Shown here: one piece after another, positions 44,347 to 52,281 of the stretch
Position numbering within the stretch: position 1 is the stretch's first letter
How the letters are laid out: each line of letters begins with the position of its first letter
NCBI RefSeq assembly: GCF_014174375.1
Contig: NZ_JABEQE010000012.1
Coordinates: forward strand, 62,001-126,000
Length of the DNA stretch: 64,000 nt
Reading direction: 5' to 3'
DNA from: Gluconacetobacter asukensis
GTDB lineage: Bacteria; Pseudomonadota; Alphaproteobacteria; Acetobacterales; Acetobacteraceae
The notes under the pieces: generated by a model
Database searches by the model: none
What the model was told of the DNA's origin: nothing
What the model saw: only the letters and a program-made list of their open reading frames with translations
Program-made: the position numbers and the translations under genes

Positions 44347-46161
44347 TTGACGATTCCCAGCATCATGCGGATCGTCCCGCGGCCAAGGCGGCGTCCGCGA
44401 TGCCTGACGCCACCCAGGATGTCGGCCGTTCGTCGCGTAACCTCTCCGACCCGCCGGCCCGCGATCGTGACGATCGGCCCGCGCGCAGCGCCCTCGCCCG
44501 CCGGGTATTTCCATGATTATCGCCGCGACCCGGCCCTCCTGAATGCCCTTGCCGCAGGGCAGACGCCGCATCACCCGCGCGCGGCAGAACCGCAACCCGC
44601 GACAGCGCCGACCGACCAGACGGACGGGACCGGCACCACCGCGCCAGCCCAGATGAAAATGCTCTCTCTCGTCGCCGATACCGGCAATGACAATGACGAT
44701 GACGATGACGCAGGCACAATCAACATCCCTGGCGATAATGGGGATGTAACGGTCATAGGCACTCCTCCGTCATCCGATGACGGGGATGGCATCTCATCTC
44801 CCGACCCCACGACGCCTGATACGCCGCCGCCCGATACATCTCCTTCCGATACCGGTCCCGAACATATCGTCGTGCATGGGGTCCCCGTGACCGTTGTTCA
44901 TGGCGTCGAGTACCTGACAGGCGCGTCGGGCGGGGTCGCGACCTACGAGACGGCGTCAGGCGCGCACGTCCCGATCAAGCTGGCGGATATCGACAAGGAC
45001 ATCCAAAAAGACACCAACGATCTCCTGGGTCATTCGACGACGGAGGCGGATTACACCACGGCCTACCAGCAATTCGCGGCAGGCCAGTCTCCCGACCAGG
45101 TCCGCAGCACAATCGCCCATTCGACGGAAGCCGGCAACGCGATCAAGGCACTCTACCCGCAACTGCTCGGCCGCAGCGCGACTTCGGATGAGGTCGCCAC
45201 CTACAAAAAGGCCCTGGTATCGGGCCAGACCCTGGCCCAGGTTCGCAGCACGCTGGCCCATTCGACGGAGGCCGGCGATGCAGTCAAAGCGCTCTACCCC
45301 CTGATCCTGGGCCGCAAGGCAACTTCGGACGAAGTGGCCACCTATAAGAAAGCTATGGTGTCGGGCCAGACGCTGAATGACGTCACGGTCGCACTCAGCC
45401 AGTCGGACGAAGCTAAGTCGCAGGTCACCAGCTTCCTGAACAATGCCGTCGGCGAAGTCTCAGACGATCTGGTGCATGCCGGGCAGACGATGCTGCAAGG
45501 CATCACGCAGGCCTATCAGACGGTCGAGAATTATACATCGAGCCAGCTTCAAGCTGCGGCGAAGGGTTTTCACGCATCATGGGCTTCGAGCACGAACCCG
45601 CTGGCGAGCATGCTGCCCACCACCACAGAAGGATGGATCGGCCTGGCGGCTACCATAGCTCTGTTACCGGTTGCCGCTCCGGAAGAAGCTGTCGCTGGCG
45701 CCGCGATAAAGCTCGGCGGAGCGGATCTTCTCGAGGCAGGGTTTCAGATCGTCGAATCCCGCTTACCCTATACGCTGGAAGAGGGTCAATCGGTATGGGA
45801 TCTGGACCCGATATACCGTGGCGTTGCGATAGAACAAAAACTTTCAAAAACGGAATATAGTTCTGCAGAGGGCTGGTATCATATCGGAAGTTCAAATGGT
45901 GGATATTTCCCCCTTATCGATTTTCAAAAAGGGAATACTCTTGTCAGTTTGAAAAGCGTCAACACAACCGGATCGACATGGCTCTCGCGCATGGAAAACA
46001 TTATTAAAGAGCTCGATGCCCGACGGGGGAAAGTCAACGGTGTTCCCGCGGATATGGTGTTGGATATACGCGTGCAACCCGGCGGTGTTGAGGCGGCAGA
46101 GCCGCTGATAGAGTATGGCGAAAGAAACAAGGTAACGGTAACAGTCGAGGCGCATCCATGA
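44347..46161 (+). CDS. polymorphic toxin with DUF4214-like repeats and C-terminal PD-(D/E)xK-type nuclease domain
   Basis: A 604-residue protein. Residues 1-100 are Arg/Pro-rich and may not all be genuine. Residues 111-175 are Asp/Pro-rich and low complexity. At 230-360 two near-identical 47-residue units (HSTEAG.A.KALYP.LLGR.ATSDEVATYKKA) follow a more divergent one and resemble DUF4214 repeats of secreted proteins. A hydrophobic stretch at 428-458 precedes the C-terminal domain. That domain (about 485-604) has RGVAIE496, FPLID525 and S534-L-K536-S. This is the E...D...SxK layout of PD-(D/E)xK DNases such as the CdiA-CT of E. coli EC869. No signal peptide is seen. The next gene overlaps by 4 bp, as expected for an immunity gene. 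The start is uncertain: a different frame opens at ATG 44301 and may be joined by a frameshift. The nuclease call is by motif. Confidence 0.7.
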   Translation: MTIPSIMRIVPRPRRRPRCLTPPRMSAVRRVTSPTRRPAIVTIGPRAAPSPAGYFHDYRRDPALLNALAAGQTPHHPRAAEPQPATAPTDQTDGTGTTAPAQMKMLSLVADTGNDNDDDDDAGTINIPGDNGDVTVIGTPPSSDDGDGISSPDPTTPDTPPPDTSPSDTGPEHIVVHGVPVTVVHGVEYLTGASGGVATYETASGAHVPIKLADIDKDIQKDTNDLLGHSTTEADYTTAYQQFAAGQSPDQVRSTIAHSTEAGNAIKALYPQLLGRSATSDEVATYKKALVSGQTLAQVRSTLAHSTEAGDAVKALYPLILGRKATSDEVATYKKAMVSGQTLNDVTVALSQSDEAKSQVTSFLNNAVGEVSDDLVHAGQTMLQGITQAYQTVENYTSSQLQAAAKGFHASWASSTNPLASMLPTTTEGWIGLAATIALLPVAAPEEAVAGAAIKLGGADLLEAGFQIVESRLPYTLEEGQSVWDLDPIYRGVAIEQKLSKTEYSSAEGWYHIGSSNGGYFPLIDFQKGNTLVSLKSVNTTGSTWLSRMENIIKELDARRGKVNGVPADMVLDIRVQPGGVEAAEPLIEYGERNKVTVTVEAHP

Positions 46162-46958
46162 TGATAAGAAGCAGAACAGAAAAAATAGAATTTATCTTTT
46201 CGACAAATGAGATCGGCGCTCCCAAGGAAGTGCGGATTGGTTCTGCCGATTTTACATTTCAGGATCTGGAAAGCACGATAGCACCCGCTGAAGCTTTTAT
46301 TCAAATAAGCAAAATATTGAAAGAATTAAATATCAGGGATGCCTTTGTTTATCCTGTAAAAAAATCCTCTTCCGCCATGATGCTGAAAAAAATTCAACGG
46401 GAAAAAAATTGGGGACGGATAGAAACCGCCGAACTGTCCTTTCAATATGGCCTTGTCGGCAGCTGTGACCATTGCTTTGTCTCCATCAAAGAAAAAACCC
46501 CTCACGCGGCCGGAGATTGGGAAAAATGGGCCCATCCATTCATAAAAATGGACGGCTTTGTCCAAGGATGGGTTGTAGATGTAGACTATAACTATTGGCA
46601 GAATGCGAAAGATACTTTACAGTACAAAACTGCCGGTCGCGATTATTCACAATTGCCCATGAAATCGAATGGGAAGCCTCCTCCCGTTCAACGGATGATC
46701 ATCGACACATCCGGGAATCCAGGGCGTTGGGTATTCCGGGAAGGTTATATCGAAGCCGTCGGGGCGGTCATGTGGCTGAGCGACTTATTCTGGGATCGCG
46801 TTGGGCGGGAGCATGAGAGACGCGTGCAATCTGCCGAATGGGTGCGTAAGAGCGAGCCGGAAAAGGGGGTCATGGAGATCCGCGTCGCAGATCGCTGTTT
46901 CGTTTCCGATGAAACGGCAGATCTCCAGAACCGGTTGCGGGCGCTTCTGTACGAGTGA
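46158..46958 (+). CDS. probable cognate immunity protein
   Basis: A 266-residue protein without a recognised family. It starts within the toxin stop (ATGATGA region, 4-bp overlap). It is soluble, mixed charge, rich in Trp and aromatic residues (WEKWAHPFIKMDGFVQGW, DVDYNYWQNAKD), with no signal peptide or membrane helix. Its DNA is markedly AT-rich compared with neighbours (about one third GC in 46321-46380), a sign of recent transfer. Function as an immunity protein is inferred only from position and composition. Size is larger than many immunity proteins. Confidence 0.6.
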   Translation: MMIRSRTEKIEFIFSTNEIGAPKEVRIGSADFTFQDLESTIAPAEAFIQISKILKELNIRDAFVYPVKKSSSAMMLKKIQREKNWGRIETAELSFQYGLVGSCDHCFVSIKEKTPHAAGDWEKWAHPFIKMDGFVQGWVVDVDYNYWQNAKDTLQYKTAGRDYSQLPMKSNGKPPPVQRMIIDTSGNPGRWVFREGYIEAVGAVMWLSDLFWDRVGREHERRVQSAEWVRKSEPEKGVMEIRVADRCFVSDETADLQNRLRALLYE

Positions 46959-47427
46959 TGTCCGTCAGGGGCTGGCGTTTTTTTGCGTTGCTCACGACGG
47001 AAAACGGAACGTTCAGCGTGCCAGAGGTGATCAGGGAGCCGATCCGTGGACTTCATCGGGGCCGGCAGCCCCGGCTACGCAAACAGCGCCGGACATATGG
47101 CTGCATTCAAGTGTCAAATTCAATACGTTCCACTTGCGTTGTCACGGCCGTCCACACATGGCTCCCGGCATTTTAGACAATGACCTCTCTATCCTCGTAC
47201 ATTCCGTACGGGAGCCATCCACAACATCGCCTCGTTCCTACCCTGTTGGATATCCGATTCGCGGATTTCAAAAGATCGCAGGAAGCGAGACGAAGGCGAT
47301 TTACCGGCTTCTTGAGGTGGTGGAAGCCGCCATGGAACGCAATTGGCGTTACCAGAATAATTCCGGTCTTATCCATTAAGCACTTCCATAAACCTCGCTT
47401 GCAGTCGGCACCCGCCGAGACACTCCC
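46959..47427. other. region downstream of the toxin-immunity pair, no clear gene
   Basis: About 470 bp. A plus-strand frame ending at 47379 contains ETKAIYRLLEVVEAAMERNW, which looks protein-like but has no start or context. It may be a gene remnant, but no transposase, second immunity gene or orphan toxin tail is recognised. Confidence 0.35.
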
Positions 47428-48336
47428 CTACAGCGCGAACGGGGCGTCGAGCGTGAAGGTCGCCTGTTTCTGTCCGGCGATGCTGGTGCCGAAGGCGAAC
47501 AGGCTGCCGCTGAGGGGCTGGTCGGCGAGCTGCTGTGCCGACAGGCCCTTGCGGGCGGTGGTGACGAACACGGTACGGTAATCGGCGCCGCCGAAGGCAA
47601 CCTTGGTGACGTTGCGCGCCGGCATGGGAATGGGTTCGACCTTCGTGCCGTCCGGGGCCAGGCGCTCGATCCGGCCGCCGTCCCACACGCCGATCCACAG
47701 GAAGCCCGCGCTGTCCACCGCGATGCCGTCGGGATAGCCATCAAGCAGGGTGGCGAAGACCCGCCGGTTCGACAGGCTGCCGTCGGGCGCCACGTCGAAC
47801 GCGTAGACGGTGCGGGCTGGCGAATGGTTGTGATAGAGTGTGCGCCCGTCGGGCGACAGGGCCGGGCCGTTGCTGACGACATAGCCCGTATCCTCGCGCC
47901 GGATCGACAGCGCGCCGCGATCCTGGCGGACGGAATAGAGCGAGCCGGTGGGGTCGGTTTCGGCGTCATGCATGGTGCCGAACCACAGGCGGCCGAACCG
48001 GTCCACATGGCCGTCATTGATCCGGTTGCCGGGCTGGTCGGGTTCGACCGGCAGGTCCAGGCCGAATCGGCCGGTGGTGGGCGAAAACCGGTGCAGCCCG
48101 TCGCGCAGGCCGCACAGGAAGGTGCCGTCGGTCAGCGGTACCAGGAAGCCTGGCCGGTCCGGCGCGGCCCAGGAGGTCCGCTCCCCGCTTTCCGGCCGGT
48201 AGCGGTGGATCGCCTTTCCGACGATATCGACGAAATACAGGGCCTGCTCGGCTTCCGACCAGACGGGGCCTTCGCCCAGCATGGCTGGGAGCTCCCACAC
48301 GCAGCGCGGCACGCCGCACATCGGTCCTTCCCTCAT
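47428..48336 (-). CDS. SMP-30/gluconolactonase family sugar-lactone hydrolase
   Basis: A 302-residue six-bladed beta-propeller of the SMP-30 family. Metal-site residues are visible as E22 in LGEGPVW, NRINDGHVD, YVVSNGPALSPDG and YPDGIAVDSAGFLW. These enzymes hydrolyse aldonolactones such as gluconolactone or arabinolactone, which suits the sugar-oxidising lifestyle of acetic acid bacteria. No signal peptide is present, so it is cytoplasmic. Met6 is an alternative start. It is divergent from the cinA-like gene. Confidence 0.92.
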   Translation of the reverse strand: MREGPMCGVPRCVWELPAMLGEGPVWSEAEQALYFVDIVGKAIHRYRPESGERTSWAAPDRPGFLVPLTDGTFLCGLRDGLHRFSPTTGRFGLDLPVEPDQPGNRINDGHVDRFGRLWFGTMHDAETDPTGSLYSVRQDRGALSIRREDTGYVVSNGPALSPDGRTLYHNHSPARTVYAFDVAPDGSLSNRRVFATLLDGYPDGIAVDSAGFLWIGVWDGGRIERLAPDGTKVEPIPMPARNVTKVAFGGADYRTVFVTTARKGLSAQQLADQPLSGSLFAFGTSIAGQKQATFTLDAPFAL

Positions 48337-48416
48337 CGCCCATTCCTCCTGTCTGGCCGGAAGCGGATTCCGGGCCCATAATGATGGTCCATGCCATCGG
48401 ACAGGGACCTGCCGCC

Positions 48417-49172
48417 ATGAACCCGACAGCCTGCATTCTGGTCATCGGCAACGAGATTCTTTCGGGCCGGACGCAGGACGTCAATGTGCAATATATCGCA
48501 CGACGCCTGTCCGAACTGGGGATCACGCTGTCCGAAGTGCGGATCATCCCCGACCGCCGCGAAATTATCGTGACCACGCTGTGCGACGTGCGGGCCCGAT
48601 TCGACATGGTCTTCACCACCGGCGGCATCGGCCCGACCCATGACGACATCACGGCGCCCTGCGTGGCCGAGGCGTTTGGCGTGCCGTGGACCGTTCACCC
48701 CGAAACCTTCCGCGCGCTGGAAGCCCATTTCGCCCCGGGCGAATTCAATGCCGCCCGGCAGCGCATGGCCACCCTGCCGCAGGAGGCGACCCCGATCACC
48801 AACAGCGTCTCGATCGCGCCGGGCTTCAGCATCGGCAATGTCCATGTGCTGGCCGGCGTGCCGCGGATCATGCAGGCGATGTTCGATTCCCTGGCCCCCA
48901 GCCTGCCGCGCGGCACGCCCGTGACCTCGCGCAGCTGGTACGCGCTGGACCTGTATGAAGGCGCGCTGGCCGCCGGCCTGTCCGAGATTCAGGACCATCA
49001 TCCGGACCTCGATATCGGGTCCTATCCGTTCCGGCGGCCGGATGGGCGACGGGGCGTCGCGCTGGTCAGCAAGGGCCTGGACCGCGATGCCGTGCTGGCA
49101 GCGGCGGAGGCGACGCGCGACCTGATCACCCATCTGGGCTTTACGCCGCAGGAAGGCGAACCGCCGCCCTGA
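48417..49172 (+). CDS. CinA-type molybdopterin-binding domain protein
   Basis: A 251-residue protein with the MoaB/Mog (MoCF) fold found at the N-terminus of CinA. Marks are ACILVIGNEILSGRTQDVN, TTGGIGPTHDDIT and NVHVLAGVPRIMQAMF. It lacks the C-terminal nicotinamide-nucleotide amidase domain of full-length CinA. Stand-alone versions are common in alphaproteobacteria, with uncertain role. The start at 48417 is preferred; ATG at 48381 would add 12 residues. Its stop codon shares bases with the start of the 162-bp repeat copy B. Confidence 0.9.
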   Translation: MNPTACILVIGNEILSGRTQDVNVQYIARRLSELGITLSEVRIIPDRREIIVTTLCDVRARFDMVFTTGGIGPTHDDITAPCVAEAFGVPWTVHPETFRALEAHFAPGEFNAARQRMATLPQEATPITNSVSIAPGFSIGNVHVLAGVPRIMQAMFDSLAPSLPRGTPVTSRSWYALDLYEGALAAGLSEIQDHHPDLDIGSYPFRRPDGRRGVALVSKGLDRDAVLAAAEATRDLITHLGFTPQEGEPPP

Positions 49173-49332
49173 GCCTGACCGAAAATGCGCGCTGACGGCG
49201 ATCCGACGCGCGTTTCCTGTGCTTCGGTGCTCACGGCCATCAAGGCCGCTCCGCTCCGATGCTCGGAAACACACGCCGGGCGCGGCCCTCTGGGCCGCTC
49301 TCGCTCATCAGCCCACATTTTCGATCAGGCTC
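49171..49332 (+). repeat. 162-bp structured repeat, copy B, 3' of the cinA-like gene
   Basis: It begins at the GA of the TGA stop (TGAGCCTGACCGAAAA) and ends with the inverse terminal repeat (TTTTCGATCAGGCTC). It has the same length as copy A and is clearly similar over its full length when copy A is read from the msrQ side. An inner inverted pair GCGTTTCC/GGAAACAC and paired GGCC blocks predict a long branched RNA hairpin. Confidence 0.87.
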
Positions 49333-49361
49333 TCACCAAGGTCGAATCTCCATCCGGTTTT

Positions 49362-51317
49362 CTACCCGCCTTCGCCATCCGGCAACGCGCCGGGGGCGTG
49401 CAGGTCCGGCAGGTGGATCATCACCTGCCGGACCAGATTGGCGGAATGGCCGCCGAGCGACACGCCGTAATCGCCGGCCGGCACCATCCATTCCAGCGTG
49501 GCTGGATTCCATCGCCCCAGCATCCGCGCATCGACCGCCAGCGTGAGATGCGTGGTCTGTCCGGGCGCGAGCTGTACGGGGCGCCAGCCGACCAGCCGCT
49601 TGGGTGCCTCGCCGCTTCCTTCCGACTGGTCCAGATAGATCTGCGGCACGTCGCGCCCGGGCGCGGCGCCGCGATTGGTCACGCTGAACGCGACCAGCAG
49701 CCGCGATCCGTCCCGCGTCGCCTTCAGCTCGCCATAGGTAAAACGCGCGCGGACCGACAGCCCGTATCCGAATGGAAACAGCGGCGCGACATGCGCCCGG
49801 TCGAATGCCTTGTAGCCCGCCAGATGTTCCTGGGGCGGCGCCATGCCGCCGGTAAAGGTCACCGGCAGCCGCCCGGAGAAATCGCGCTGCCCGACCAGCA
49901 GGTCCGCCAGGACATCCCCGCCGCCATCGCGCCATGACCAGGCCTGCACAAGCCCGTCGACCAGATCCAGCCAGGGCATGCGCCGGTCGGGATCGTCCGA
50001 CAGCAGGACAACGACCACATGCCCCCCATTGTCGGCCACCGCGCCGATCAGCCGGTCATCCTCGGGGCCGGCGGACAGGATCACGATGTGGCCGGCCTGC
50101 GCGATGTCGGGCGGCAGCGGCCCGTTTTCCGGCGCATCGGCGGCCAGTCGCGCGGCCTGTCCCGTGCGGCCCAGGGCATCGACCACCACCTGCGCCGCCG
50201 CACGGGCCGTCCCCGCGCCCAGGACGAGGATCGGCTCGGCTGGGGTACCGGCCAGCGGCAGGACCGCGTTTTCATTCCGCAGGAGGACCGCCCCCTCGGC
50301 CATCATCTCTTCCGCCAGCGGGTCGCGGTAGGGGGTGGGGGCGCGCAGCGCGCCGAAGGGGGGCGGATGCTCGGTCACCCCGGCCTCGTCCATCGATTGC
50401 ATGACATGGGCAGCCATGTGATCCAGCCGGACGGGCGGCACGAAGCCGCCCTTCATTACCGCCTGCCGCAGGGTGGCGCCGAACAGCGCCGTGTCGGCGG
50501 GTCCGGGCTCGCCCTCCACGTCGACGCCGGCCGCCAGCGCGGACAGCAGGGCATGGCGACGGGCCGGCAGGTCGTCCGGCGTCGCATGGTCCGCCAGCAG
50601 GGCGATCATGCCGCCATATCGCCATCCGTCGCGGAGCGTGCGCTCCATGCCGTCCAGGCCCCCGCACGGCCGGAGCCCCACGGTGGCGACCTGGCAGAGC
50701 ATGCCCGCTCCCCTGGCCTGCCCCAGCGCGATGGAGAGCGCCAGCATGCGGTCCTCGGACATGTCGTCGGCACCGGGCCGGCCTCGGCCGCCGAACAGCG
50801 GCAGCACATGGCCCGAGATCAGCCCGGATGCGACCTCGCCCATCATCCGGCCGGCCAGCAGCGGGTCCTCGCCATCATAGGCCCGACCCGCCGGCAGCGG
50901 GCCAATTCCGCCGACCGCCGCGATCGCGCGCCCGCCGGCCCGGATTGCGCGGGCCTGGGCCTGTCCCACCCGCCGGGCCAGGTCGCGGTCCCAGGTCGCC
51001 ATCAGCGCCAGCGGGGAAGATTGGCCCGCCTCGCCATCCACCATGGCCATGCGCAGGGCCGGCAGGCCGGCGCGCGGGACGCCGGGCAGGGTTACGATCG
51101 ACACGCCCTCGGCTGGTGCGGGTGCGGGCACGACATCCGCCCGGACCAACATCAGTTTCTCGGCCTGGGTCAGACGGGCGGCCAGGGGCGTGGCCCGCGC
51201 CGCCCGGTCGGCCGCGCCGGCATGCGGGACCACCAATAGCGACAGGGCCGCCAGAAGGGCCACGCGCCGCCATTGCCCGTGGAGCCGCCATGTCCGCCCG
51301 CCCGCGATGCCTGCCAC
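49362..51317 (-). CDS. divergent secreted glycoside hydrolase family 3 protein
   Basis: A 651-residue protein with a signal peptide (VALLAALSLLVVPHAGA), a GH3 N-terminal domain, a GH3 C-terminal domain (AEEMMAEGAVLLRNENAVLPL, VVVVLLSDDP) and a fibronectin III-like end (VTNRGAAPGRDVPQIYLD, KRLVGW). Compared with typical beta-glucosidases the N-terminal barrel is compressed. The conserved KHF segment is replaced by PLFGG and the nucleophile region reads GMIALLADHATP, so Asp may be kept but its context is weak. Activity is uncertain. It is minus strand, separate from neighbours. Confidence 0.85.
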   Translation of the reverse strand: MAGIAGGRTWRLHGQWRRVALLAALSLLVVPHAGAADRAARATPLAARLTQAEKLMLVRADVVPAPAPAEGVSIVTLPGVPRAGLPALRMAMVDGEAGQSSPLALMATWDRDLARRVGQAQARAIRAGGRAIAAVGGIGPLPAGRAYDGEDPLLAGRMMGEVASGLISGHVLPLFGGRGRPGADDMSEDRMLALSIALGQARGAGMLCQVATVGLRPCGGLDGMERTLRDGWRYGGMIALLADHATPDDLPARRHALLSALAAGVDVEGEPGPADTALFGATLRQAVMKGGFVPPVRLDHMAAHVMQSMDEAGVTEHPPPFGALRAPTPYRDPLAEEMMAEGAVLLRNENAVLPLAGTPAEPILVLGAGTARAAAQVVVDALGRTGQAARLAADAPENGPLPPDIAQAGHIVILSAGPEDDRLIGAVADNGGHVVVVLLSDDPDRRMPWLDLVDGLVQAWSWRDGGGDVLADLLVGQRDFSGRLPVTFTGGMAPPQEHLAGYKAFDRAHVAPLFPFGYGLSVRARFTYGELKATRDGSRLLVAFSVTNRGAAPGRDVPQIYLDQSEGSGEAPKRLVGWRPVQLAPGQTTHLTLAVDARMLGRWNPATLEWMVPAGDYGVSLGGHSANLVRQVMIHLPDLHAPGALPDGEGG

Positions 51318-51637
51318 GCCGCCCCTCCGATCCTTCGTCCGTCGCGCGGCGACTCCTCGCGCGGCCCCGTATGATGGCCCTTTTCAAACCGCCTGGAACA
51401 GGGAAGGCAAGGCTTGGGATCGTCGTTGCCGCCCCCATTCGTGACCCGTTGCCGATCGCCATCGCGGGCGGCACGGAGAAAATCACCGGCCGGCTTGGCG
51501 GGGATGGCGGGCCGGGATATGAAGATGGCAGTGAAACCGGCTGAACCGTGGCCCGACCGCAGGCCCCGGACGGGCAGGACAGGCCACGGCCGCCGATCCA
51601 TCAGCGGGGCCAGACCCGAGGGGACCACAGGGGCAAC
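51318..51637. other. divergent intergenic region, GH3 gene to DUF3576 gene
   Basis: 320 bp of GC-rich sequence between two divergent starts. Both promoters should lie here. No clear operator, RNA gene or repeat is visible. Confidence 0.5.
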
Positions 51638-52162
51638 ATGACCGTTCGACCGCCATTCGCCATTCACCGCCTTTCGCCGTCGGCCCGCCTGCTGGGCGGG
51701 CTGGCGCTGTCGTCTCTCCTGGGCCTGACCGCTTGTTCCTCGTCGCACCGCCGCGCCGATGCGGGGCTGGCGATGCCGCAGAACCACCTGATCACCGAGG
51801 ATCGGTCCGCCAGCGGCGGTGACGACCAGATCGGCAAGAGCGGCGTGAACGCCTATCTGTGGCGCGGCGCGATCGACACGCTGTCCTTCATGCCCTTTGC
51901 CTCGGCCGACGCGATCGGCGGCGTGATCCTGACCGACTGGTACACGCCGCCGGCGACCAGGAACGAGCGTTTCAAGATCACGGCCTATGTCCTGTCGCGC
52001 AACCTGCGTTCGGACGCGCTGCGCGTGTCCGTCTTCCGCCAGGCGCTGACCGACGGGCAGTGGCTCGATACCCCGGTCGCCCCGAACACGGTGTCGGACA
52101 TCACGACCCGAATCCTGACCCGGGCGCGGCAGCTTCGCGCCGACAGTGGCGGCGGCAAGTAA
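51638..52162 (+). CDS. DUF3576 family lipoprotein
   Basis: A 174-residue predicted lipoprotein. A signal with lipobox LTAC gives lipidation at C33, followed by a DUF3576 domain (YLWRGAIDTLSFMPFASADAIGGVILTDWY). The family is common in alphaproteobacteria beside leuS and lptE and is probably part of envelope biogenesis, but its function is unknown. The start at 51638 follows GGGGCAAC. It is followed by tandem hairpins and leuS. Confidence 0.92.
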   Translation: MTVRPPFAIHRLSPSARLLGGLALSSLLGLTACSSSHRRADAGLAMPQNHLITEDRSASGGDDQIGKSGVNAYLWRGAIDTLSFMPFASADAIGGVILTDWYTPPATRNERFKITAYVLSRNLRSDALRVSVFRQALTDGQWLDTPVAPNTVSDITTRILTRARQLRADSGGGK

Positions 52163-52170
52163 GCCCCTCC

Positions 52171-52217
52171 CCCCGGCGCACCGCGCCGGGGACGATGCCG
52201 GGCTGCTGCCCGGCATC
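52171..52217 (+). terminator. two tandem hairpins after the DUF3576 gene
   Basis: CCCCGGCGC/GCGCCGGGG (9-bp stem, 3-nt loop; 52171-52191) and GATGCCGGGC/GCCCGGCATC (10-bp stem, 4-nt loop; 52194-52217) stand side by side just before leuS. The following CCTTCTT is only weakly U-rich. Confidence 0.65.
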
Positions 52218-52281
52218 CCTTCTTCGTATCGGCCGGTCGTGACAGACCGTGACGCTCCGGCCCATGCTCCTGGACCCTGCC

